Below, piece after piece: positions 43,251 to 51,857 of a stretch of DNA of 64,000 bases. How positions within the stretch are numbered: the first letter of the stretch is position 1; each line of letters starts with the position of its first letter. Below the pieces are notes generated by a model. It did not search any database. It had not been told where the DNA came from and saw only the letters and a list, made by a program, of their open reading frames with translations. Origin of the DNA: an uncultured Oribacterium sp. (GTDB lineage: Bacteria > Bacillota > Clostridia > Lachnospirales > Lachnospiraceae); the NCBI GenBank assembly GCA_946413525.1, contig CAMKKZ010000016.1:1-64000 (forward strand), written 5' to 3'. The position numbers were made by a program, and so were the translations under genes.

Positions 43251-45677
43251 CTATTTCATATTCCGCGCCTTTTTCAGGATCTTTCCCTGTCGGAAATAGC
43301 CCCCGATCAGCCCGGCCATTCCCTTGAAAAAGGCAATCGCATGACCATTGACGATGGTCACAATATTTTCACACATTTCCTGGCTAACGGCCCCGCCGGC
43401 CATTTTTCCAATCGCCCGGAAAGGCATATTGGTAATGAAAATGATGTTCAGGTTCGGCTTCCCCTTCGCCATGCTTTTGTTCAGAATCCCCTGCAGGATT
43501 TTTCCGGCCAGCCTGGCTTTCAGGCTTTTCGCGTAATAAAGCTGGGCAATAGCGTCATTCATCCGGAGCTCGCCGGTCCAGCGGCCGTCCGGGATCGGAT
43601 GTCCCAGAAGCCTTTCAAACTCTTCATCGGACACGTTCAGAATTTTTCCCGCCCAATAGGAAGGCAGCTCGGAAGGTTCGAAAGGCAGCGGAGCCTCCGT
43701 CCCCTGTACGGCGAGGGCAGCATTCAGGCGGATATCCCTTGCAGAGGCTCCCACCAGGATCTCATACTCCCCTCCGTCCACCTCGAAACGCCCCGTCTTC
43801 GTGTTGAAATAACGGAAAGCCTTATCGTCCAATGGAATCGTCACTTCCCTGCTTTCTCCCGCGGAAAGGAATACCTTCGCAAAACCCTTCAGCTCCTTTT
43901 TCGGACGATAAACTCCCGGATTGACCGGTGACACGTAAAGCTGCGCCACCTCTGCCCCGTCCCGGCTTCCGGTATTCGTCAGCGTGAATCGCGCTTCCTT
44001 TTCATTAACGTGAAGATCGCTGTACGCAAACGTTGTATAAGAAAGCCCGAAACCAAAGGGGAACAGCACCGGCTGCCCTGTCGTTTCATAATACCTGTAT
44101 CCCACATACAGGCCTTCCCGGTACTCCACGCTGCGCTGTTTCGCCGGGAAATAGGGCTTTGAAGGAACGTCCTCATAGGATAGCGGGTAGCTTTCCGACA
44201 GCTTGCCCGATGGATTGACCTTGCCGGTGAGCACTGAAAGCACCGCCGCGGCGCCCGCCTGCCCGCAAAGGCAGGCATGCACAAGCCCTTTGCAGGAATC
44301 AATCCATGGCATCTCCACGGCAGAACCGGCGGACATCACCACGACCACGTTTTCATTCACCGCGGCCACGGCATTCAGCAGAGCCACCTGACTGGCCGGC
44401 AGCTTCATATGCGGCCGGTCCAGACCCTCCGACTCGGAAATCTCGTCCAGTCCGATGTAAAGAAGAACCACCTCCGCCTTCCTCGCGAGTTGCACCGCCC
44501 GCTCCCGCATGGCGGAATCGCCCGGTCCCGTGCGCGGATACCCCTTTTCAAAACCGATGACCTCCAGAGGAAAACTCCCGATCACGCCCATGGCGGAATC
44601 CAGCTTCGTAGGGTTCACTACGGAAGATCCGGCGCCCTGGTAACGCGGCGTTTCCGCAAAATCCCCGATCACGGCAACCTTCGCCCCTTCCTCAAGCGGC
44701 AGGATATCCCCCTCATTCTTGAGAAGGACAATGCTTTGCTCGCTGGCCTTCCTCGCCACCGCGTGATGTGCCTCCACATCAAAGCTCTTCCCCTCAAGGG
44801 GCTTGACCGCCGCATACGTGGAGAGCACCACATCCAGGAGCTCGTCCACCCTCCGGTCCACCAGCTCCTCCGTGATTTTTCCTTCCTTTACGGAACGAAT
44901 AAGGTATTCGGCCGAGTCTCCGCCGGTCATTGGCATTTCCAGATGGGAACCGGCGCGAACGCCCTCCACAAAATCATTGCCCCCGCCCCAGTCGGAAACC
45001 ACGAAGCCGTCAAAGCCCCATTCATCCCTCAGTATCTCCTGCAAAAGATGCGGATTTTCATTGGAATAAACACTGTTGACCTCATTATAGGAGGACATAA
45101 TGCTCCTGGGATGAGACTCCTTCACCGCAATCTCAAAAGCCGTAAGATAGATTTCCCGCAGCGTCCGCTCGTCCACCACGGAATTGCTGGCCTGGCGCCG
45201 GAGCTCCGTGTTATTTGCCGCAAAATGCTTCGGGCAGGCAACGACCCCGTTTTCCTGTATGCCGCGGATATAACCCGCCGCCATCTTTCCCGCAAGATAG
45301 GGATCCTCCGAAAAATACTCGAAATTCCTGCCGCAGAGCGGGCTCCTTTTGATATTCATTCCCGGTCCCAGGAGCACATTGACGCCCTGGCAGGCCGCCT
45401 CCTCCCCCAGATTCCGCCCGATTTCTTCCCCCAATTCCGGATCCCAACTGTTGGCAATCGTGGCCGCGGTCGGGAAGCAGGTAGCCGGAACCGAACCGTT
45501 CAGCCCAAGCTGGTCTCCCGCCCCCATCTGCTTCCGGATCCCGTGGGGCCCGTCAGAAAGCATGATGCTCGGCACCCCTTTCTTTTCAAAACCATAGGTT
45601 GACCAGAAATCACGTCCGGACAAAAGATAGCACTTCTCATCCAGGGTCAGCTTTTCAATTACATCCGCATGTTTCAA
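43251..45677 (-). CDS. Glycoside hydrolase family 3 beta-glucosidase
   Basis: This retaining exo-glycosidase (about 808 residues) has no signal peptide, so it is presumably cytoplasmic. It shows the GH3 N-terminal barrel (SDGPHGIRKQ; LLGPGMNIKRSPLCGRNFEY; PKHFAANNTE), the nucleophile in GFDGFVVSDWGG (Asp of SDW, about residue 230), the GH3 C-terminal alpha/beta domain (AVIGDFAETPRYQGAGSS), a fibronectin-III-like domain (TLTNTGSRDGAEVAQLYV) and a tail of about 100 residues. The ORF's ATG has no site, whereas AAGGAGG lies eight bases before the TTG at codon 8, giving MKHADVIEKLTLDEK, so I start there. The first gene of the GH3-cstA operon; it likely cleaves imported beta-glucosides, specificity unknown. 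Confidence 0.92.
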   Translation of the reverse strand: MKHADVIEKLTLDEKCYLLSGRDFWSTYGFEKKGVPSIMLSDGPHGIRKQMGAGDQLGLNGSVPATCFPTAATIANSWDPELGEEIGRNLGEEAACQGVNVLLGPGMNIKRSPLCGRNFEYFSEDPYLAGKMAAGYIRGIQENGVVACPKHFAANNTELRRQASNSVVDERTLREIYLTAFEIAVKESHPRSIMSSYNEVNSVYSNENPHLLQEILRDEWGFDGFVVSDWGGGNDFVEGVRAGSHLEMPMTGGDSAEYLIRSVKEGKITEELVDRRVDELLDVVLSTYAAVKPLEGKSFDVEAHHAVARKASEQSIVLLKNEGDILPLEEGAKVAVIGDFAETPRYQGAGSSVVNPTKLDSAMGVIGSFPLEVIGFEKGYPRTGPGDSAMRERAVQLARKAEVVLLYIGLDEISESEGLDRPHMKLPASQVALLNAVAAVNENVVVVMSAGSAVEMPWIDSCKGLVHACLCGQAGAAAVLSVLTGKVNPSGKLSESYPLSYEDVPSKPYFPAKQRSVEYREGLYVGYRYYETTGQPVLFPFGFGLSYTTFAYSDLHVNEKEARFTLTNTGSRDGAEVAQLYVSPVNPGVYRPKKELKGFAKVFLSAGESREVTIPLDDKAFRYFNTKTGRFEVDGGEYEILVGASARDIRLNAALAVQGTEAPLPFEPSELPSYWAGKILNVSDEEFERLLGHPIPDGRWTGELRMNDAIAQLYYAKSLKARLAGKILQGILNKSMAKGKPNLNIIFITNMPFRAIGKMAGGAVSQEMCENIVTIVNGHAIAFFKGMAGLIGGYFRQGKILKKARNMK

Positions 45678-45736
45678 TGCCAAAACCTCCTTACTCATTT
45701 ATCATTATATTCATAATCATCCGAAAACACGCTGCC

Positions 45737-46297
45737 CTAAAAGTCCCCATTCTCTTCCGAAGACATGCCGCCCGCAAAGTCTCCATTCTCTTCTAAATAT
45801 ATGCGATTCGCAAGGTCTCCATTCTCATCATAGAAATCTCTGTACATAGGCTGGTGCGGGCTTCCATCGTCATAGCTTTCGATATAATGAGGGTCTTTGG
45901 TGTACCAAAAGATATTTTTATAATCGTAATAGGATCTTTCAAGGAACATGATCCAACTGCGTTCAACCTCTATTTTCTTTTCTCCGTCTTTAATGACCAC
46001 CGTTTCCTTATCTATGCCCATGAACATCTGAAGGAACAGCCCGAAGATGACAAGCAGGATCACGATGACGGCGATTATCCTCACCGTCATACGCTGTATT
46101 TTCCGTTCTTTGGGAATTTCCTTGCTCCAGATCAAAAGAACCGCAATAAATCCAACAATGAGAATCGCTTGATTCGCGATTCTCAGATACTGCCTGAATA
46201 CAACGCCCCCGGCATAGGCTCCAAATGCCGCAATGCATGCGACGGACACATAAATGAGAAAGATCCCGATCGCTTTTTGTGTAAGACTTTTTTTCAT
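45737..46297 (-). CDS. Hypothetical membrane protein with C-terminal tandem repeats
   Basis: I do not recognise this family. The 186 residues contain three predicted membrane segments (IGIFLIYVSVACIAAFGAYA; ILIVGFIAVLLIW; IIAVIVILLVIFGLFLQM) and then a soluble tail with IMFLERSYYDYKNIFWY. The last 30 residues are near-repeats of 12 residues ending EENGDFA, encoded by 36-base tandem units (45740-45815), probably recently expanded. GGGAAAG lies just before the ATG. Four R repeats lie 100-380 bp upstream. Function unknown. Confidence 0.65.
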   Translation of the reverse strand: MKKSLTQKAIGIFLIYVSVACIAAFGAYAGGVVFRQYLRIANQAILIVGFIAVLLIWSKEIPKERKIQRMTVRIIAVIVILLVIFGLFLQMFMGIDKETVVIKDGEKKIEVERSWIMFLERSYYDYKNIFWYTKDPHYIESYDDGSPHQPMYRDFYDENGDLANRIYLEENGDFAGGMSSEENGDF

Positions 46298-46393
46298 ATT
46301 CTTTCCCGTTATTAATTGAGGCTTAATGCCTCATTCGTTTTTGAGCATTTCAATTGCCAACACAAAGACGCGCCGCTGCGGGTCAAACAGTCC

Positions 46394-46678
46394 CTCTATT
46401 AAAGTGGCTTTTGGGCTATTCTAATTGCTGACAAACATCTGCGGTATCGTAAGCTATACGAATCCTCCCCTATCAGAGTGAGTTTTGGCCATTCTGAGTT
46501 CCTGACAAACCGATGCGGCATCGCATCGTTAAGGCTCATCTATCAGAGTGGTTTTATTGTCACTCTGAGTTCTGGTATAGCGAACCGCCTGCAGGACAAA
46601 CCGGCTCATTTTATCAGAGTGGTTTTATTGCCACTCTGAGTTCTGGCATAGCAAACCGCCTGCAAGACAAACCGGCTC
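46394..46678. repeat. Cluster of four tandem R repeats
   Basis: Units begin at 46394, 46465, 46535 and 46605 (70-71 base spacing). All share the AGAGTGG/CCACTCT-type first stem and GTTCTG linker. The second module differs: GGTATCGTAAGCTATAC in unit 1, GATGCGGCATCGCATC in unit 2, and GAACCGCC...ACAAACCGG in units 3 and 4. This is the clearest view of three interchangeable second hairpins. Confidence 0.92.
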
Positions 46679-46682
46679 TATC

Positions 46683-46726
46683 AAAAAGCCGGACCCGAAA
46701 GGGCATAACCCCCCCTTAAGTCCGGC
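46683..46726 (-). terminator. Terminator-like hairpin, minus strand
   Basis: GCCGGAC and GTCCGGC pair, and the minus strand continues TTTTTGA. It would end transcripts from the metallophosphoesterase gene about 290 bp upstream. The rest of 46727-46950 shows no gene. Confidence 0.6.
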
Positions 46727-46953
46727 CGTTATCTTTCACGAATGAAATATGTTCTTGATTACAAAAGAGGAAACAGCTATGTTTGCCATTATATTCATCT
46801 CTCGAAAATCACAATTTATGCTCTCTATATCGTCACGCCATTCGGAAATATCAACGCCTTCAGAAGGACATAAATACGAATGAGATTATAGCAAAATAAT
46901 AGAACCGGCTCAACAGATTTTTCTATCGGATTGCCGACAAAAACCATGAAGAA

Positions 46954-47003
46954 GCCATGTAAGAGCCATGTAAGAGCCGTGTAAGAGCCATGTAAGAGCC
47001 GTG
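46954..47003. repeat. 11-bp tandem repeat, about 4.5 units
   Basis: GCCATGTAAGA / GCCGTGTAAGA alternate in exact 11-base register, ending 13 bases before the phosphoesterase stop codon. Confidence 0.9.
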
Positions 47004-47016
47004 TGTAAAAATCATG

Positions 47017-47868
47017 TTACCAGATACGCAGAATTTGTTCATACAACATGGTGTATTTTTCGGAAAGCTTGTTGTTTGCATGATAATGCCCGAAGAACCA
47101 CTGCCGGAAACCGAGCTTTTCGCGGACATTTTCGAAGTATTCCGTCAGGCTGTTCCTGTCTGAGAACCCCGCAAGGGCAGCAATGCTTGAGGGCGCGCAG
47201 TGGGATATTACGAAATCGACATTCCACCCGCATGCCGACAAACTTGCGACGCCCCTTTCCATCTCTTCTTCAGAAGGAAGCTCTTCCTCCCACCAGCTTA
47301 AATGCTCTACCCGAAAAAAGGCTCCGGTATCCCGAAGCCTTTTTTGCGCCCTTTTGAACTCTTTTTCCGTCCTGTATTCGTAAGGCCGCAGGATCCCGCC
47401 TGAGATGTCATGACTCTTTGCCCCGCCAAACACAAAGAAGGAAAGGCCTCCGAGCTCAAACACATACCCCCTCATCAGGTGAAACACATTCTCCCTGAGC
47501 TGATGCGCTTTTCCGCCGTGAAAATCCACTTCCGGATACGCGCGGCAAAGACGATCGAAGTTTTCGTGGTTCCCGTCACAAAAAAGCAGCGTGAAGTTTT
47601 TCTCCAGGAACCAGTCCAGCCAGTTTTTTTCTTCCTTTGACTCCCCGTGCGCCAAAAAGATCTTATCCTTGAAGGCGCTGCCTGTATCGTCATAACGGCT
47701 GTCGTAGTTCAGGACACCGCCAAAATCTCCGCAGATGATCACAAAATCGTCACGTGTCATGTCTTTTTGCTCAGGGAAACTTTCCATGTTCAGCCTCCTG
47801 CCGAATCCGTCCACAGAACGGAAGCCAAACGGACTTGGCCCATGCGTATCTCCGGTAATATAGATCAT
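47017..47868 (-). CDS. Calcineurin-like metallophosphoesterase
   Basis: The 283-residue protein carries all the metallophosphoesterase blocks: GDTHG at residues 6-10, GDFGG (near 47), GNHEN (near 98), a histidine block VISHCAPSS (near 218) and GHYHAN (near 258). These supply the ligands for a two-metal centre. It has no signal or membrane segment, so it is cytoplasmic. The substrate cannot be deduced; related proteins hydrolyse phosphodiesters or phosphoproteins. AAGGAGG precedes the ATG at a good distance. It is 41 bp downstream of the AAA-ATPase-like gene and could be co-transcribed with it. Confidence 0.9.
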   Translation of the reverse strand: MIYITGDTHGPSPFGFRSVDGFGRRLNMESFPEQKDMTRDDFVIICGDFGGVLNYDSRYDDTGSAFKDKIFLAHGESKEEKNWLDWFLEKNFTLLFCDGNHENFDRLCRAYPEVDFHGGKAHQLRENVFHLMRGYVFELGGLSFFVFGGAKSHDISGGILRPYEYRTEKEFKRAQKRLRDTGAFFRVEHLSWWEEELPSEEEMERGVASLSACGWNVDFVISHCAPSSIAALAGFSDRNSLTEYFENVREKLGFRQWFFGHYHANNKLSEKYTMLYEQILRIW

Positions 47869-47909
47869 GTCCGTTTTTCCTCCTTCTCACATAAACACAA
47901 ATATTAATA

Positions 47910-49583
47910 TTATAGCCTTAAAAGCTTTACCCTGGCCTGCTTTTGGTAAAATGCAACGCCATAACAGAGTATCTGAACATAACCGCAAAGCCCTTCAGCA
48001 TACTTCTCATCAATAATCTGCTTTATCGCCTTATCACAATCCTTGACCAGGTCGGATTCCTTATCAGATTTCTTCGCCTCTATAATGATAGCCCTTCTGT
48101 TTTTTCTATCCTTCAGAAATATATCCGGTCTTCCGAGACCCTTCTCTTTATTGGATTCAACTTCGTATCCTCTTCCAACAAATATACCTGCAAGGAACGC
48201 ATGATAATAGTCCTCATGATAATCATTATAACTGATCGTATCCCATAACAAACCCGATAATATTTCGCCGGATCTAATCTCGTCCTTTTCCCACATCGAT
48301 TCCAGCAGTTCCTTTATCGTATCGGAGTTTACTGTATCCGTGAAATATCTTATGACGGAATCCTGAAAAATAGATGCAATCTCTTTATTGGGTATCTTCA
48401 GGGAAACGGTATCTCCATCTTCATCGGGATCAGCCTTTGTAATATAGCCTGTCATCAAAAGAACACTCCATAGATTGTCCTCTGTAGAATGAAGAGGATC
48501 GTAAGTTAATTCATCAGATATCGCCTGAATAATAGTTCCTTCGTTTAGCAGCTTTTCAAATTTGCCGGCAACATCAAAATCCGTGCGCTTTACAAATGTC
48601 AGCAAAATACCGTTATGACTGGTATTTTTCCAGTAATTCTTTGGCTTGGCATCTTTTCTCTTCTTCAATGCCGAAAGATAGTTTATGACATCCCAGGGGC
48701 AATATACATAGCTGTTACCAAATACATAGCCATCATACCATTGCCTGATAATATCCGCCTTGTCTGTCCGGTCTGCCGCCTCAAGGATCGCGTCTACTTC
48801 ATCACTTGAAAAGCCAAAGTAATCCGAAAAATCCTCGTCCAGAACAGAGTATGAGGCAAAATTATTGGTGCCTGTAAAGATGCTCTCCTTTGCAATGCGA
48901 AGACATCCTGTAATCACGGCGAACCGAAGAAACTCATTATCTTTAAGGGCTGTGCTCATGATCCCTTTGATAACATCAAGCATCTTTGAATAATACTGAT
49001 TCTTTACGGTATCTTTCTCACTTGCTTTCGCAAGAGGGACATCGTACTCGTCAATCAAGAGGATGACTTTTTTACCATATACCGCATTCATCATACGCAT
49101 AATTGTCTTTAGTGAATTCTGAATGTCCGAATCCGTCCCTGTCTGAGCCTGCAGTCTGTTGAATACCTCGACATCAAAAGAATTTACATTTTTCTCTAAA
49201 CCAATATCAGAAATCCCTTTACATAGATCCGCTATGACATTCCCCAGTTTTGCATAAGCCACATCAAACTCATCCGCTTCAGCATCCTTTAATGAAACAA
49301 AAAGCACCGGATACTGATTCATCCACTCCTTGCAAAAATTCTCATGTTCTGTTATGGCAAGCCCTTTAAATATGCTTTCGCTTTTCTTCCGTATACTGAA
49401 AAAGTTCTCCATCATACTCATCATGAGTGTTTTTCCAAACCTGCGTGGTCTTGTAAAGAGCGTTACCTTATTATTAGTGTCGTGCACAAGCTCGTAAATA
49501 ATTTCAGTTTTATCCACATAGTACGCATTTTCATTGCGGAGCGCCGCAAAATCCGCTTCCCCAACTCCTACCGTAAACCCCAT
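47910..49583 (-). CDS. AAA-ATPase-like / PD-(D/E)XK nuclease-domain protein (second copy)
   Basis: These 557 residues have the same two-domain family as 144-1781: AYYVDKTEIIYEL, P-loop TRPRRFGKT (about 44-52), Walker B VILLIDEYDVPLA (about 170), and a C-terminal nuclease-like GRPDIFLKDRKN...IIEAKKS (about 500-520). It is only distantly similar to the first copy (the RRFGK and DEWD/DEYD blocks), so this is not a recent duplication. The track extends 24 codons further upstream, but those codons translate an R repeat. ATG at 49583 has GGGGAGG nine bases upstream, supplied by the repeat itself. Role unknown. Confidence 0.85.
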   Translation of the reverse strand: MGFTVGVGEADFAALRNENAYYVDKTEIIYELVHDTNNKVTLFTRPRRFGKTLMMSMMENFFSIRKKSESIFKGLAITEHENFCKEWMNQYPVLFVSLKDAEADEFDVAYAKLGNVIADLCKGISDIGLEKNVNSFDVEVFNRLQAQTGTDSDIQNSLKTIMRMMNAVYGKKVILLIDEYDVPLAKASEKDTVKNQYYSKMLDVIKGIMSTALKDNEFLRFAVITGCLRIAKESIFTGTNNFASYSVLDEDFSDYFGFSSDEVDAILEAADRTDKADIIRQWYDGYVFGNSYVYCPWDVINYLSALKKRKDAKPKNYWKNTSHNGILLTFVKRTDFDVAGKFEKLLNEGTIIQAISDELTYDPLHSTEDNLWSVLLMTGYITKADPDEDGDTVSLKIPNKEIASIFQDSVIRYFTDTVNSDTIKELLESMWEKDEIRSGEILSGLLWDTISYNDYHEDYYHAFLAGIFVGRGYEVESNKEKGLGRPDIFLKDRKNRRAIIIEAKKSDKESDLVKDCDKAIKQIIDEKYAEGLCGYVQILCYGVAFYQKQARVKLLRL

Positions 49584-49591
49584 ATAATAAC

Positions 49592-49663
49592 CTCCCCTGT
49601 CAGAGTGGGGGTTTGCCGCTCTGAATTCTGACATAGCGAACCGCCTGTGGGGCAAATCGGCTC
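49592..49663. repeat. R-type repeat directly upstream of the AAA-ATPase-like gene
   Basis: CTCCCCTGTCAGAGTGGG, then stem-1 partner CCGCTCTGA, CTGACATAGC and GAACCGCC...GGGGCAAATCGGCTC. On the minus strand its edge gives the gene's GGGGAGG site. Confidence 0.92.
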
Positions 49664-49704
49664 CTCGGATCAGGACGGTTCTTGACTATTCATTCCATTC
49701 GCCT

Positions 49705-50424
49705 CTACAAATCCTGACAGCAAAACCTCTCGCCATAATCATACGCTTTAAATTCATCGTTTTTTTCTGTCACATATACATTATAACCACCGTTTGAAAA
49801 TGTACAATTCCTGATGGTTTCCGCGTAATCATCAGGCAGGTACTTTTTGGGAATCTTTTTTAACGATTCGGGAGTGTGCTTAAAGGAAGTATAAATGTAT
49901 GCGACCCCATTTTCCCCTAGATCCATCGCATATTCATAGGAATAGTTATCACAGTCGATGGCTTTATAAACCGGATACTCAAACCGCCCGGCCTCCTCGA
50001 ATTCAAGCATTGCGCTCACTTCTCCATGTTCGCCTTCAAGCGTATATACACTGTTTTTCAGTCTGTCAATCTCTTTTGCATAATCCTCATCGGAATATGT
50101 ACATTTCAAATACACTTCACAAGTCGGATCATCCCATGTGTCCTGATAAGAAAAATAAAATTCAGGTCCGGTTCCACTCTCAAACGCGCTCTCGGGTATT
50201 GTCTGAGGAAAAGTAAAGAACCCGGTATGCACTTTTCCTACAACTTCCTGTGTGTACTTATGCATGGTCTCCGCATACTTATCTTCATCTCTTATAACCT
50301 TCGGCGGCCCCCCGAATAAAAAGAGGTATCCCAAAACGATCAAAGCACATTCAGCCAGACCACCGCAAATCCCCAGCGAGATCAGGATCCCGCGAAAAAC
50401 TTTATTACGCTTTTTTTCTTCCAT
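49705..50424 (-). CDS. Hypothetical membrane-anchored protein
   Basis: Not recognised. The 239 residues have a basic N-terminus (EEKKRNKVFR), one membrane anchor (GILISLGICGGLAECALIVL) and an extracytoplasmic domain of about 190 residues rich in Tyr, Asp and Glu (EFYFSYQDTWDDPTCEVYLK; YIYTSFKHTPESLKKIP). No lipobox or catalytic motif stands out. The ending NVYVTEKNDEFKAYDYGERF resembles small surface proteins of Lachnospiraceae in general style only. It lies 42 bp upstream of an R repeat. Confidence 0.6.
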   Translation of the reverse strand: MEEKKRNKVFRGILISLGICGGLAECALIVLGYLFLFGGPPKVIRDEDKYAETMHKYTQEVVGKVHTGFFTFPQTIPESAFESGTGPEFYFSYQDTWDDPTCEVYLKCTYSDEDYAKEIDRLKNSVYTLEGEHGEVSAMLEFEEAGRFEYPVYKAIDCDNYSYEYAMDLGENGVAYIYTSFKHTPESLKKIPKKYLPDDYAETIRNCTFSNGGYNVYVTEKNDEFKAYDYGERFCCQDL

Positions 50425-50782
50425 TTCGGTACCCTTCTTCTTATACTGGCAATTCCTAATCCGCTGATTTTGAATTATCAGGAAAAAACGACTTTTCCTT
50501 GCTATTCAGTGCCTGAGACTTGACTCTCTGCGATGATAGCATACCCAGGGGAGTTTTTCTATACACAGAATTTTTACCGCTTACAATTATCCTAAAACCC
50601 TATGAAATCATTTCAAAATATTCTATACTTGAACCAACAAAGTGTTGAGGTGTTCTTTGGAATTTTTGATTATAGGTCAAACGTCCCACTTACCATTGGA
50701 TAATGGGGATACTTGTGGAAGATAATAGTTGCTCTCGTTACTATTTGTACCGCCAATCGAAGACGGCGGAATGGAGATTAAT
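50425..50782. other. Upstream region of panE, no gene seen
   Basis: This divergent gap between the membrane protein and panE contains TATACT (50622) and a small dyad CCATTggatAATGG (50693-50706). No complete promoter or riboswitch could be assigned. Confidence 0.4.
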
Positions 50783-51712
50783 ATGCAGATTACCGTGATT
50801 GGCCCCGGGGCCATGGGGCTCCTGTTCGGAGGGAAGCTGGCTGCCTGCGCGGATGTGTCGTTAATCGGCAGCAATGAAGGAAATCTAAAGGAGATCAATA
50901 GCAAAGGTGTCACAATAAAAAGCAGCTTTGGAGACGAAACTGTGACAAGGATGGTCCCTGCATATCGGGGCGGGAGCCGCAAGGAGCCGGCGGATGTGGT
51001 AATGCTTTTTACGAAAGCGTATCAGATCCGGGATGTGCTTAATGAGAACCGCGGACTCATCGGGCCGGATACGCTGCTTCTGACATTGCAGAACGGGGCG
51101 GGGCATGACCGTGTGATGCGTGAATTTGCGGATTCCGCCCATGTACTGATTGGAACAACGAAACAGGGGAGCTACAGGGAGAGCGCTTCCGTCATCGTGA
51201 ACAGCGGCCTTGGGGAGACTGTCTTTGGAGGGGCGTCCACCGCAGGGGAGCAGGCACCGGAAAGGGGAAGGCTGGAGGAACTGAGGGATCTGTTTGAAAG
51301 AGCCGGTTTCCCTTGCGCCGTCAGTGACAATATCCGTTACGAGGTCTGGAACAAGCTGATGATCAACGCCTCGTCGAGCGTCCTCTCCGGTATCCTCCAG
51401 GTGGTCCAGGGCTATGTGGCGGAAAATGAGAATGCCTGGCTGGTGTGCGAGGACTTGATACGCGAGATCTGTGCAGCGGCGGCAGGGGAGGGGGCTGTTT
51501 TTGATCCGGAGCAGCAGATTGCCAGAGTGCGCGCGCATCTCAAAAATGCGCCGAATGGTTACACCAGTATCTATGCGGATCTGAAATACGGAAGGAAAAC
51601 GGAAGCGGACTTCATTTGCGGTGCGGTAGTCCGCGCGGCTAATGACAATGGGCTTCGTGTACCGGTACAGGAGACAATCCTTCGCCTGGTGCACGCGATG
51701 GAAGCAAGATGA
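50783..51712 (+). CDS. panE: 2-dehydropantoate 2-reductase (ketopantoate reductase) family
   Basis: PanE reduces ketopantoate to pantoate with NADPH in pantothenate synthesis. The 309-residue product has the Rossmann motif VIGPGAMGLLFGGKL at residues 5-19, FTKAYQIRDVL and LQNGAGHD in the mid-region, and the catalytic-lysine helix NIRYEVWNKLMINASSSVLS (about 180-199). I start at the third ATG because GGAG lies six bases before it and the dinucleotide fold begins there. It is monocistronic. Some homologues act on other 2-keto acids, and no other pan genes are nearby, so the pathway assignment is likely rather than certain. Confidence 0.88.
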   Translation: MQITVIGPGAMGLLFGGKLAACADVSLIGSNEGNLKEINSKGVTIKSSFGDETVTRMVPAYRGGSRKEPADVVMLFTKAYQIRDVLNENRGLIGPDTLLLTLQNGAGHDRVMREFADSAHVLIGTTKQGSYRESASVIVNSGLGETVFGGASTAGEQAPERGRLEELRDLFERAGFPCAVSDNIRYEVWNKLMINASSSVLSGILQVVQGYVAENENAWLVCEDLIREICAAAAGEGAVFDPEQQIARVRAHLKNAPNGYTSIYADLKYGRKTEADFICGAVVRAANDNGLRVPVQETILRLVHAMEAR

Positions 51713-51857
51713 TGGAAGTATCTTACGAATCTGTAATCCTGTTTGCTTCAATGCCCACTATAGCATAAAAAACAGTATTGCCATTCAACCAATAGTATAT
51801 ATCCCGTTCCTATTTAAAACCATCTGCATGCACTGAAATCTTCACAGATGCCCGATT

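Noticed and set aside
46513-46719. ORF 46513-46719
   Set aside because: Entirely a translation of R repeat units; no ribosome site.
49584-49655. 24-residue N-terminal extension of the AAA-ATPase-like protein
   Set aside because: It translates an R repeat, and the repeat-derived GGGGAGG site fits the internal ATG. The same reasoning removes 12 residues from the acetyltransferase.
50673-50982. Minus-strand ORFs opposite panE (50677-50982, 50885-51751)
   Set aside because: Shadows of panE; the plus-strand frame has the Rossmann motif and ribosome site.
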